Shown: positions 45,529 to 56,888 of the stretch, one piece after another
How positions within the stretch are numbered: position 1 is the stretch's first letter
Layout of the letters: each line of letters opens with the position of its first letter
From: Limonium bicolor
Taxonomy: Eukaryota > Streptophyta > Magnoliopsida > Caryophyllales > Plumbaginaceae
Assembly (NCBI GenBank): GCA_023374045.1
Contig: CM041779.1
Span: 298,850,167-298,914,166, forward strand
DNA: 64,000 bases
Direction: 5' to 3'
Made by a program: the position numbers and the translations under genes
Notes under the pieces: generated by a model
Databases searched by the model: none
What the model was told of the DNA's origin: nothing
What the model saw: the letters and a program-made list of their open reading frames with translations, nothing else

Positions 45529-45965
45529 CCTTAACCCTGCACTACAAACCCAAAAATGTTTTCACCATTTTTAGCAATCCTAAGTTGGTTTTTAGGGTGT
45601 TTGGGGGGTAGGGCAATCTTTTTGGCATTGGTTCTACACTTTATATCATGTTATAGACTCGACAGGTTTTTAGGGATTTTGGTTTAGGGTTTAGGGTCGT
45701 TAGACCCTAAACTCACACTACAAACCCTGAAAAGACCTTCAACATTTTTAGCTTTTCTAGGGTGGGTTTTAGGGTGTTTGGGGGTGTAGGGTAATCTTTT
45801 TATATTAGTTCTATGCTTTATATTTTTGTTATGACTGACTCGACAAGTTTTTAGGGTTTGTAGTTTAGGGCTTAGGGTCGTTAGACCAAACTAAACCCTG
45901 CACTACAAACCATAAAAATGTTTTCGACATTTTTAACTTTCCTATGGTGGTTTTTAGAGGGTTTG
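45529..45965. repeat. Telomere-like ~180 bp repeat, copy 2
   Basis: The same two-and-a-half units as 5190-5625, with small indels that disturb one TTTAGGG hairpin. Confidence 0.7.
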
Positions 45966-46892
45966 GGGTAAGATTCATTTTGTTAAAGAATAGGGTTCAT
46001 TTTATTATTAAAAACGATTTATTTTGTTAATGAATAAGATTCACAATTACGTAATATACTCCTTCTAAAAACATAAAAAATTAAGTTTACCAAAACATAT
46101 CCATAATGCATCTTGTTTTGAAGAGCACGAAAAATGATGAACAATGGTATATTTTTTTGCACTTATATTTTGTGAGTTATAACATTTTGAAAAAAAAAAT
46201 TTCTCTCTCCTACCCCCAAGACTCCCGTGGGCGTGCGTGTAGAAATGCTTTTTTTTTTTTCCTCATTTTCTCTCCAATTAATTATTGACACATGGTAGAA
46301 GCCACAGTATAATGTGGCATTAGCGTCAGGTTCTCCACTTTGTTTATCTTTCTTTCTCTAGGCATCAACATTAATTGGTCGTCTTAAGTTTTTAAAATTA
46401 TAGAGTAAATCAAATGAAGAAATGGCAAAAAAAATTATGCCAAAAACCCAAATCAGCTATTTTGCAAAGAACCAAAAATGTTGGCTCACTTTATTATGAT
46501 AAAAAATGTAGGCTACTTTATCTGACTTTTGGCATAAAGGAACCATTTTTGATAGTGAGGAATTTTCAAAACCCAAATATAAGTTATTGAGTTACACACT
46601 GTTTCTTATATGATGTCGAATAGAAATAAAATATGTGAGACACTGTTTTTTAAACATGTGAGATAATGTTAAAAGGTCAATTTTGAGTTCTTGTACGCAA
46701 ATGCTCTTATATATTTGATGGCACGCAGATGAGTTATTAATGATGATAGGTAAAATTGGGGTGTCGAGACATGAAGAAATAGACTCGCTTCATAATAGGT
46801 CAACGGCAACTCGAATTGTATGAAGAAAGTGTAAGAGGCGGCTATGGACTCACGTACTACTATTGGGCTGATAAATGAGTGTAAATGTAGAG
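45966..46892. other. AT-rich intergenic DNA, copy 2
   Basis: Matches 5626-6547. No gene is seen. Confidence 0.5.
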
Positions 46893-47130
46893 GGCACACT
46901 ACGAATGAGGATTGATATCTTTTAGAAATTGGTATGAGGTAGTTTTGAAGATCTCACAATTCTGAGGTTCTAGAGAACTATCCTCTTAGTGGGTTTTGTT
47001 ACTGCTCATGTCTTTTATTCAACATTTTATTTTTTGTGGTTTGTCTTGTTGTTTGGTGTTTTGGTTGTGTTTCATCTCTCTAATGTTGAGATGGATACAC
47101 TTTTTTACTCTATGTATTAGGCTATAAGGG

Positions 47131-47363
47131 TGTCTAATGGACCATATACACTAAGTGGGCCGGAAATAAATCAAAACACATAAGTAGCCCACATTAACAT
47201 TAGACGGATACTTGTTATGAAAGCCCACTACTCACTCGGTATTTACCCTTTATATAAGTAGTATAAAAACACACTAGGTTACACTTGAACACATTGCAGA
47301 TGAAACATACAATAAATGAAATAGTGAAAAAATTCTCTCGAGACTCTCTCACTTTACTAAATA
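47131..47363 (+). mobile_element. 5' LTR of degenerate copia element (copy 2)
   Basis: Matches 6803-7035, followed by the TGGTATCAGAGC primer site at 47364-47375. Confidence 0.75.
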
Positions 47364-47453
47364 TGGTATCAGAGCTCTAGCAGGTTTCTTCTACATTTTC
47401 TTCCTCATTCTTCTTCCATCTGCCTCTTTTCTCTATCTTCTCTTCTTTCATCT

Positions 47454-50400
47454 ATGGTTACCATGAATTCATCAAGCTCAGCCAGTTATGAAGGAAATGT
47501 TGGAGTGATAAACTCCACAACCGAAACCTCCATCTCTGTCACCTCCTTTCTTTCCCCTTCTTCAAGCTTCATCAAACTAGCCTCTAACAAGTTCCCAATC
47601 CGGTGAGTGCAACTTGAGCCACATCTTCCTGGCCATGGCTTATATGGCTGGGTAGATGGATCCAAGTCAGCCCCTCCTGAAAAGGTAAATTATCAAGTAA
47701 GCCTAGATTACACCTCTTGGAAGCACACAAATAAGCTAATCATGTCTCTATTTAATGCATCTATGACTGAATCTATTCTATCTCAAGTGGTTAAGTATAC
47801 TTCTGTTGTTGTTACTTGGAATACTATGAAGTATGTTTTCTGCCCAGATTACATCTAGAATAATGCTTCTCCGCAGTCAGTTGATGAGCATTAAAAAGGG
47901 AGAAGACAACATGACCTCCTATTTTAATAGAGCTAGACAACTGTCTTACTCTTTAGCCGCTGCTGGCACTCCCATGATTAACAGTGACTTTGTTAGTTGC
48001 TTAATAAGTGGTTTACCCCTGGACTTTGATTATGGCAAAACAAATCTGATGCTAAGAAAATATCCTATCACCCATAAGTCTCTCTATGGTGAGTTACTCA
48101 CCTTTGAGTCTCACTTACCTCAACAAACATCTGATCTTCTAAACACAAATCAGATGTTTGCTAATATCACATAATCTAACCAAAACCAGCAAGGTTCATC
48201 TCATTATACAAGGGGTTATTATAGAGGGAAAAACAATAGAGGTGGCAGATCAAACAGAGGAAATTCATATGGTCATGGGGGAGGTAGATATTCTAACATG
48301 AGAGGTTATCAAAATCAGAGCCAACATCTTTATGGCAAAACTAACCCCAGGGTTCAGTGTCAAATTTGTGGCAAATTTGGTCATTATGCACTATCCTGTT
48401 TTCACAGGTTTGACCATGGTTATCAGACCACTACCTCTTCTAAGTTTAGTGTGAATATCACTAACTCTGATCAGCCTTTGTATTCTGACAGTTGTGCTAC
48501 TCATAAGTTTACTCATTATTTCTCTAATCTTAGTCTAGACTGTCAACCTCACACAAGAATATATGAAGTAAGCTTTGGCAATGACAACTCTCTCCCTGTT
48601 AAAGCTTAAGACATTTGCCTTCTACCTATACCCTCTGGTTATCTCTCTTTACCTAACCTCTTATATGTGCCTCATCTGACTAAGAATCTGCTTTCAGTGA
48701 AACAGGTCACTTCAGAAAATAATGTTTCCATTGAATTTTTCCTATTTTCTTTCTTATTAAGGATCTGAACATGGGGTAAATTTTACTAAGATGAGAGGTT
48801 GATCAAGGTCAATACCAGTTTTCTAATATCAAATCTAAGTTCAAGCCTGCTGCTGCTGCTCAGGCTAATTTTGCTAAAAGAACCAGTGCTCAAGTTTGGC
48901 ACCAAAGGCTAGGACACCCCTCTTCTAGGGTCACTAGTCTAACTATCAAAACTATAATCTACTTGTTTCTGCTTTAACTTTTTATCACACTAGCTGTAAA
49001 GGATGCCACATCGGCAAAATGCATGCTCTCCCTCACCCCTCTATAGACACTATTTCTATAAAACCCTTTTAGCTGTTATATCTTAATGTTAGAGGTCTCT
49101 CTCACATTTTATCTCACACTGGCAAAAGATATTACCTCTTTGTTGTTGATGACTTTAGCAAGTACATATGAATTTTTTTTTCTTATTAGCTAAATCAGAA
49201 GTGGCCCAGGTGTTCCCTACATTTCTTAATCTTGTAGGAAATTATTTCAATGCTTTTGTTCAAAGTATTCAGGTTGATGGAGGTATAAAATTTAAATCCT
49301 TGAAGCCTCTTCTAAGTCAAAAAGGAATTGCTCTACGCACTACATGCCCATAATCTCATCAACATAATGGTTTTGTTGAAACAAGGCATAAAGAGATTGT
49401 TGATAAAGGGCTATCACTCATGGCTCGGGCTTCTATACCCCTAGACTTTTGGGAAAGGGCCTTTCATACCTTAATCTACCTAATCAACTGAACCCCAACA
49501 TCTATTCTCTCAAATAAAAGTCCTTTCATAACTATCTTCCAGTCCATTCCCAACTACTCTCACCAAAAAATTTTGGCTATGAGTGTTGGCCAAACATGAT
49601 GCCTTACAACTCCAACAAACTAAACTACAAATCCACATGTAGTACTTTCAGTGGTTATGCCCCTGGTTATAATAGGTATCTATGCCTAGACATGCTCACC
49701 AAGAAAATCTACACCTCTAGTGATGTTCTTTCCAATGAGACCTCCTTTCCCTTCAGTACCCCTCATTCCACTCATACATCCTTCTTAGATCAGTCTTATT
49801 CCTTGCCCTTTGTTCCTTATCTAACAAACTCATCTTCTCACCCTCAGCCACCTCAAATTCAGACACCACCATCACCACAGTCTACGACCTCCTCTCATAA
49901 TTTCTCCTCAAGCCCTAACAGTCATCTTCATTTATCTTCTACTAACCCAGCTACTCCTGTTCACTCTTTCACCTCCTCTACCCCTCAACACACACCTACC
50001 TCTCATCAATTCTCCACCTCTACAACCCCTACCACCACTCCCCTCAATAACCCACAACACCCAGCACCACAACAACATCAGCTGGTCACCAGGGCTCGTG
50101 ACAATATTAGAAAACCCCTCATCCATACAGATGGCACAATGCTTGGCCCACCATACACTATATTAAAATTTTCCTGATGATCCCTTTTTTACCTAAGCTA
50201 TCAAACACAAACAGTGGATTGATGCCATGCTAAAAGAGTTTCATCCCTTTCAAAGGAATAACACATGGACCCTGGAGCCTAAACCTGATCATGTACCTCC
50301 TCTTGGAATTAAGTGGGTCCATAAAACTAAAAGGAATTCAGATGGCACTATTGATAGAAGGAAAGCTAGGTTGGTGGCACGTGGGTACTCTTAAACTGAG

Positions 50401-51660
50401 GACATAGACTATGAGGAGACTATCATCCCTGTTATAAAACCTACAACCATCAAGTTGGTCCTCACTATTGCTACCCTACAACACTGGTCTATAAACCATA
50501 TTGACATAGATAATGCATTTCTACATGGGGAGTTGAAAGAATACATTTACATGCGGTAGCCACCTGGCTTTATACATCCATATTATCCTAATCATGCTTG
50601 TTTTCTCCACAAGACTCTCTATGGCCTCAAACAGGCCCCTAAAGCATGATTTTCAAAAGTAAGTGATACTCTTCTCTCTTTAGGCTTTCATGCCTCTCAG
50701 GCAAACAACTCCCTTTTCATCTACAACTATGGCCAAGATACTCTATACCTACTCATTTATGTAAATTACATTTTGATTACTAGTTCTTCATCCTCACTGG
50801 CATAACACTTTATTCACAAAATTTGATATATCCTTCTTATTAAAAATATTGGTCCTCTTAACTAATTTCTTGGCATGCAAATTCACAGAACCTCTCAAGG
50901 CCTATTTCTAAACCAGTCTAAATACGTTGCTACAATCCTAGACAGGGCCACCATGTCAAACTATGTGCCGGTCCTTACACCTATGAGCTCCACAACAAAT
51001 TCCACTACATCTGACTCTACACCTTTCCGCAACCTAACTCTCTTCAAAAGTATCCTGGGTACTCTTTAGTACCTCTTCCTTACCAGACCGGGTCTAATTT
51101 CTCTATCAATAAACTTTGTCAAGCAATGCACTCACGTATAAACTCACATTACTAGTCTCTAAAACGAATCCTCGGATATCTCAAATCTACCCTCACACCA
51201 TCCAATCACATATCTACTCAAACTCAACCTACTCTATCTACCTACGCCGGTGTCGACTGGGTTAGTGATGCTACAATAAGGAAATCAACTACATGGTACT
51301 CTATGTATTTTGGGAAAACCGTAATGCTTGGCAATCTAAGAAACAACCTACGGTTGCGAGGTCTACTACATAAGTTGAGTACAGATCTTCGACCTATGCT
51401 ACATGTGAACTTGTATGGATTCAAAACTTACTAAGCCAATAGTTTTTTACTTACCCGAAGCCTCAATTCTATGGTGTGACAACCTCGGGGCAACATATTT
51501 GGCTGTAAACTCAGTCTTTCATGCCCGTGCCAAGCATATAGGCCTCGATTTCCAATTCATCAGGGAGAGGGTGTAGAATCGATTGTTGAAGATTTCCTTC
51601 ATCCATGGTGCTGACCAAGTCACGGACATCCTCACGAAGCCTCTCTCAGGTGCATGATTC
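47454..51660 (+). pseudogene. Degenerate copia gag-pol (copy 2, full length)
   Basis: Shares the early stops of copy 1, then continues through integrase (HQHNGFVETRHKEIV at ~49360) and a Ser/Thr/Pro-rich linker (49740-50130). RT (50200-50900) includes KWVHKTKRN, RKARLVARGYS and [10 protein letters not shown]. RNase H ends near 51640 (DILTKPLSGA-like). There are many stops. The RT catalytic motif YVDD is read as YVNY at about 50758-50769, so the enzyme would be dead even without stops. Integrase has lost context around the third acidic residue. An old copy. Confidence 0.9.
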
Positions 51661-51705
51661 CTACTTTATGCTCCAAACTCGGTCTTCTCTAGTTTTGACC
51701 AAGGA

Positions 51706-51936
51706 TAGCTAATGGATCGTATGCACTAAACGGGCCGGAAATAAATCATAGCACATAAGTAGGCCACATTAACATTAGGCATATACTTGTTATTAAAATC
51801 CCACTACTCACTCAATATTTACCCTTGTACAGTATGAAAACACACTAGGTTACACTTATAAACATTACAACTGACACACACATTCAATGAAACAGTGAAA
51901 AAACATTCTCTTGAGATTTTCTCATTTTACTCAATA
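51706..51936 (+). mobile_element. 3' LTR of degenerate copia element
   Basis: Diverged match (~80%) to 47131-47363: TAGCTAATGGATCG...TTTACTCAATA. No target duplication is recognisable. The divergence indicates an old insertion compared with the nested Sirevirus. Confidence 0.7.
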
Positions 51937-51941
51937 ATGCC

Positions 51942-52172
51942 ACTACAACGGAGGTGTGACATCTTTTAGAAAAGACTATGAAGTAGTTTCCAAGACCTTG
52001 CAATTTTAAGGATCTAGAGGAGTGTCCTCTTGGTGAGTTGTTTTTATTGCTTATGTATTATATGTAACGTTGTCTTTTTGTGGGTTTATCTTTTTTTTTA
52101 ATGTTTGGAATTTGGTTATGTTTGTTCTTTTTGTGTTGAGTTGGATCCTCTTACACTACATATTAGGCTTTG
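51942..52172. repeat. Direct repeat X' flanking the copia element (right copy)
   Basis: Homologous to 6548-6797 and 46893-47125. Starts CACTACAACGGAGG, includes ACATCTTTTAGAAA and GTCCTCTTGGTGAG, ends CATATTAGGCT. It lies just outside the 3' LTR. Confidence 0.6.
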
Positions 52173-52506
52173 ACCATAATTACATATATTAGAGATCCTA
52201 ATATGATAACACATATTATATCAAGTGTATAAATTTTTACTAGCTTTGGAAAGACGTACTTCACCAATGGGAAATGATATGTCCTAGGACCCTTGAAAAA
52301 AGTTTGTTTCACATAGGTTGACAGTAACATAGTGACCAGAGGCGTGTGTGACTTACTTGCCAGATGTCATAAAAGGAACTTGAGTACAAAATGGGTGGGA
52401 ATAGTCAAGTGTCTAGCTGGTGACATCATGTCAGTTACAAGGCATGGCCATGGCGGACATGGCAAGACATGACTTAGACACATAGGGTGTTAAAAGATGT
52501 CATGAC
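52173..52506. other. Intergenic DNA
   Basis: No gene is seen. It has repeated GGCATGGCCATGGCGGACATGG-like words and supplies the ATGGG target duplicated around the solo LTR. Confidence 0.4.
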
Positions 52507-52511
52507 ATGGG

Positions 52512-53922
52512 TGCAAACAGGAAATTGATATATTAAAACTAAGAAAATAAATCTAGAAATTAATAAATCAACGTCTCTGACGGGTTGCAAAATTCTCGGT
52601 CGCAATAGTATAGCAAATAGAAGCAACTGGATATCAATCCACGGGATTTGAATAAATAAGCCTAATCCTAAGAAAACTGGAAATCAATGGGTTGTATATT
52701 GTTTTTTAGGATTTAAATAACAAAGATAAAATAAAAGAACAATATTATATAAAACAGGAAAGATGATATGGATGAGCGGAACTGTGGGTTCAGGTTATTC
52801 TACGGTAGTCAGATTATGTAAACTTCTATAATTTAACAAGAGATATGGATTGGCTAAATTCTTTAATATCTTACCTGCATTAAATCCTAATCACATGAAA
52901 CTAATCTAATAGAACACGCAAGATCTAATCAAGATTCTAGCGAAACACACTTAGATGGATTAAGCTCAAAGAATTATTCAAACTTGAAGAAAAACATAAT
53001 TAATCCAATTCGGTTCTCCTCAAGAATTAAAGCACTTGAAGGACAACGTAATCAATCTGACCTAGTTTCCACAAATAACAGATTAATAGGACCATCTTGT
53101 TAATCACCAATCTGATCATAACAAGATTCGAAAGCTAAATAACAAATCTATGAAATTTATTAGAAAGTACAACTCAAACTTTAATCTGAACAATACATAA
53201 ATAAAATCTCTTATCAAAGCAATATAAGTAATTGCATAATCAACTAGCTACAAATAACCATCTCCTAGAGTAAATCCTTCCTAGCCTAACATGTTACAAG
53301 AAATAATAAATAGAGATAGAAGAGAAATCATCTAGTAGAGAAGACTTCTGCTCTTGCTTTGCTTGTCAGATCTGGAGACTCAACGGTTGAAGGTTGAAGA
53401 TGATGGAGAGGTGGTGATGGTGTAATGAGACTGAGAGGTGTAAGCCTCGTCTGAGGCATCCGGCGTGAATGGTGATGTTCCCTCAACCCTATGTGTATTT
53501 TATATCAAAAATAGGCACTTTTAACTATTAAAAACCTATATTTTCGAATTCTGTACGCAGCGTCTGAACTTGGATGTTCAGACGCATGATAGGACACATT
53601 TTCAGGTAGTTTCAGCATCTGTCCGAACATTAAAGTTCGGACGTATGTTCGGACATGTTAGTATCCTGACGAGCAAAACTTGTTTCAGGCCTAGATTCTT
53701 CGTTTGGACTCCGTTTTGCTCCCCGTTTGTTGCGTTGCAAAGCTTGTGAAGTGAAGAATGGAATTCCATGACTTTTACTTGTATTTGACACATAAAATGC
53801 ATCAATTATTATCTAAACACAAATCATAGGAAAAACACATGATAAGTGAGAAATATTAGCCAAACCACTACGAAAAATAAGCAAATTAAACCCTTCAAAT
53901 GCTCTATTGTTCACACTTATCA
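52512..53922 (-). mobile_element. Solo LTR of Athila-like family with ATGGG target duplication
   Basis: 1411 bp, TGCAAACAGG...CACTTATCA on the plus strand (TGATAAGTGTG...TTTGCA on the minus). It is homologous to the LTR at 10270-11934. ATGGG at 52507-52511 and again at 53923-53927 is a perfect 5 bp duplication. No primer site or internal region follows, so it is a solo LTR from recombination. It also has the CGGTCGCAATAGTATAG block (about 52598) and GTCCGAAC hairpins (53560-53656). Confidence 0.92.
53560..53656. repeat. GTCTGAAC / GTCCGAAC hairpins in solo LTR
   Basis: Hairpin 1: GCGTCTGAAC (53560-53569), 6-base loop, GTTCAGACGC (53576-53585). Hairpin 2: GTCCGAAC (53621-53628), 6-base loop, GTTCGGAC (53635-53642), with a further TTCGGACA at about 53648. 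Confidence 0.85.
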
Positions 53923-54496
53923 ATGGGTCACAACACAGGACAAGACAATGTAAGAGAAATTATGACAAGGTTGTGCCAGTATGTATATAACTGGTTCTAA
54001 AATTTCCAAACTGTTCCACAACAACACCCGAATGAAGTCATCACACGGGCGCTGCATACTTGTACATGGACAATGCATCAGACATTTGGCACTAAGCACC
54101 AAACATGTGAGCGTGCCATGCTCAGGTGCATATGTGATGGACGTCAAAAGCACCAGACATTAATTAAGTGTCAAGGGATGCCACTATGAAAAATAAGCAA
54201 ATTAAACCCTTCAAATGCTCTATTGTTCACACTTATCAATGGGTCACAACACAGGACAAGACAATGTAAGAGAAATTATGACAAGGTTGTGCCAGTATGT
54301 ATATAGCTGGTTCTAAAATTTCCAAACTGTTCCACAACAACACCCGAATGAAGTCATCACACGGGCGCTGCATACTTGTGCATGGACAATGCATCAGACA
54401 TTTGGCACTAAGCACCAAACCTGTGAGCGTGCCATGCTCAGGTGCATATGTGATGGACGTCAAAAGCACCAGACATTAATTAAGTGTCAAGGGATG
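53865..54496. repeat. 316 bp tandem duplication overlapping the solo LTR end
   Basis: Units 53865-54180 and 54181-54496 are ~98% identical. Each includes the last 58 bases of the LTR, the ATGGG duplication and ~250 bases of flank. The duplication therefore happened after the LTR insertion. Confidence 0.95.
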
Positions 54497-55119
54497 TCAC
54501 ACGATGGGGTTTAATTACATCAACCTATGGCAATGGTGACGTTATGCGTGGATTTCAACAGTGCAGGCATAGGGCGTCAAGGGCACTAGGCACTTAGGGG
54601 TAAACAATGTATTCCTAGGCATTGTGTCGTGCATCTACATGTGATGCATGATATCATGCGTCTACACGGTGCACCAAAGTGCACTATGTTGCATGCATTG
54701 ATGTGCTATACCTATGAGGCTCGACAAATTCATACCAAAGAAATCCATCGGTGGTGTTTTTTTATTATAAGTGGCTAAAAGTTTAGCATAACAGCAATAC
54801 TGACACTCTAACTATCTGTACTCTGTTGTGTTCACACTAAAAGGTAAATCATTGAATCTTGTGGAATCTATTGGAAGATATATCAGTTAAATAGTTGATA
54901 TATCATGTAATTAGAAATATGACTTAAATTAATTATTGTGTAAGATGAGTTTTATCTCTCTTGATATACCAAGTCTTATGCCATGGCTTACATACTAGTC
55001 GTAGTTTCAATATGGGCGGTCTGAGTGCAGAAAACAAGAGCATCGTTGAGGCATCTATTTCTCCATTGCTTGACACCACGGACTTTGTGAATGTGTAGCT
55101 CGGAGTCCATCTAGCAGCC
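54497..55119. other. Intergenic DNA; possible exon scrap at right end
   Basis: No gene is supported. At 55012-55119 a frame reading MGGLSAENKSIVEAS, with one TAG, has protein-like composition and is cut by the LTR at 55120. I do not recognise it. Confidence 0.3.
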
Positions 55120-56867
55120 TGTTATACCCAAAATTTTGACCCCCTGGTTAGGGTCTACGAGGTACTGGTGTTGTGAGAGGCATTTTAATCAAACGGGGAG
55201 GGATCCCGGCCCGATCGGCACGTTCCATGGCAATGGGGAGCAGCTTCGTCACTTTCAGGGGCGTTTTGGTAATCTTTAAAGGCTCCTAAGACCTCTTGTA
55301 AGCTTTCTCTCTCCTCCAAAGGATGCCCAAATCAGCTTGAAACGCTTTTATATTTTAACCCATGATAGAGGATGACATTTTAAGCATAATGGCGTTGGAA
55401 TTTTGATTTTTCGAATTTCCAATAATTTTCTAGCAATTTCTGACTGAATCTGACGAGAAATTCAATTTAAAAATATTCCAACTTTAAAAAATCGGTTCCA
55501 CTCAGAAAATTCATATCCATCCTTGACACGTGGTTAAAATTTCACAAAAATTCCTTTGGGAAGTCACTTAACTAAAATATCGAAAAACTTACTTTCTAGA
55601 TTTTCTTTATCTTTAAGAAAGTCTATATAAGGGGATAGGTTTTTGGATAAAAGGAACCTCATATGCTCAAGAACCCTAGAGAGTCAGAAAACACAGCCTC
55701 CTCTCTCTCTCTCACGTTTTCCAACACCCGGCCACCCAAATCATACCGAAAATCCCCCGAAATCACCATCTAAACACGTTTTCCAATCCCAAAGCACAAT
55801 AATCATCAAAACCCCACAAAACACCACCAAAACGTGAAGAACAGCAAGAACAACCAACAACCAGAAGCTTGGTTCGAAATCCTTTCGGGTCTGCCATCAA
55901 CGAAGCACTCGACGAATCCCGGTGTGAAGAAACGTTGAATCCGAAGGTAAAACAGGTAACTCCACTTCTAATTCCCCGGTATTATCTCTGTCAAATTTGG
56001 GCTCAAACTAACCTTCGTACGCTTCTGTATTGCTGTTTGTTTAAGCTTCTGTCCAATAACTTGTTTACTAAGTTTCGTGCTTAATTCGAATTCAAATTGA
56101 AAACTTTCAATCACTAACGTCTTGTACATCTTTCAGGCTACACACCCATAAAATTTGAGTCCAAAACACCTTCGGGAACAGCCTTAACGCCGCCGTCCGA
56201 GGGCGTCCGCACCCACGGACGTCATGTCCGGGGTCCCGGACTCCTTGTCCGAAGCCGGACGCCCACGGACGGCGGCGGATTTTTAAATTTTAAAAATTGG
56301 TTTTTCTAATAATGTCCGGGCCCACGGACAGCCTGTCCGTGGCCCCGGACTTTACAATTTCTGTTTTCTGTTTAATTCGACTTTTATTTTCATAGGTTAA
56401 CTGGGGTCCGTGGTCGGACATTAGGTCCGTGGCTACGGACGGAAACAAAATTTGACCTAATTCTGCCTCCGAAACCCTAGTTTAGGTAATTTTAATTTCC
56501 ACTTTAATTTTCTGTCAAAAAATGCTAAAAAACACAAAAAACAGAAGCTCGCGCACTTAGGTTAAAACGACTCGTAAAAGCCGTAAAAACCAAGTAGAGG
56601 AAAAACGACCTAGGAAGGGTAATGAAAGTAATTGAACCCTAATTAAGTCGAATATCAAGCCCCCGAACCCGAACTCTCCTTTCCTAATTTGATCTAGGTT
56701 AAAATTAGGTGGCGACTCATAATAGGTTCCAGTGAGCTAGCTTAGGTTTTAATAATTATTGTTATATGACATAGTTATTAATCTTAGGTTATAAGTGGAC
56801 CTAAAACCCGATTAGATCCTAATCAACTTTAATCAACATAGGATAGGGTTTAAAATCGAGGCTCACA
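55120..56867 (+). mobile_element. 5' LTR of gag-only Tat/Ogre-like element
   Basis: Begins TGTTATACCCAAAATTTTGACC, repeated at 63030. Ends ...GGCTCACA three bases before the primer site, ~1748 bp. TATATAAGGGG at about 55623 is a good TATA box, followed by a CT-rich leader (55690-55720). A GTCCG/CGGAC cluster is at 56195-56440. Confidence 0.88.
56195..56440. repeat. GTCCG...CGGAC cluster in Tat/Ogre-like LTR
   Basis: About 16 GTCCG or CGGAC words in 246 bp, many as CCACGGAC or GTCCGTGG pairs that can fold back on each other (for example CCCACGGAC with GTCCGTGG near 56331-56342). Confidence 0.8.
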
Positions 56868-56870
56868 GAC

Positions 56871-56888
56871 TGGCGACTCTGCTGGGGA
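56871..56888 (+). other. Primer binding site (tRNA-Arg type)
   Basis: TGGCGACTCTGCTGGGGA closely resembles the Arg-tRNA primer site of Ogre/Tat elements. Located three bases after the LTR end. Confidence 0.75.

Larger units (their letters stand above)
41596..49270. repeat. 7.7 kb direct duplication, copy 2
   Basis: The counterpart of 1220-8936, about 42 bp shorter net. It continues without a gap into the rest of the copia element, so 49271 onward shows what the N gap hides or replaces in copy 1. Confidence 0.95.

Noticed and set aside
51942..52172. X' as part of a longer copia LTR
   Set aside because: Order of blocks is X-LTR on the left and LTR-X' on the right, and the primer site follows the short LTR, so X cannot belong to the LTR.
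55012..55119. A host gene interrupted by the Tat/Ogre-like element
   Set aside because: The frame is short and holds a stop, I do not recognise it, and the other side of the insertion lies outside the window.
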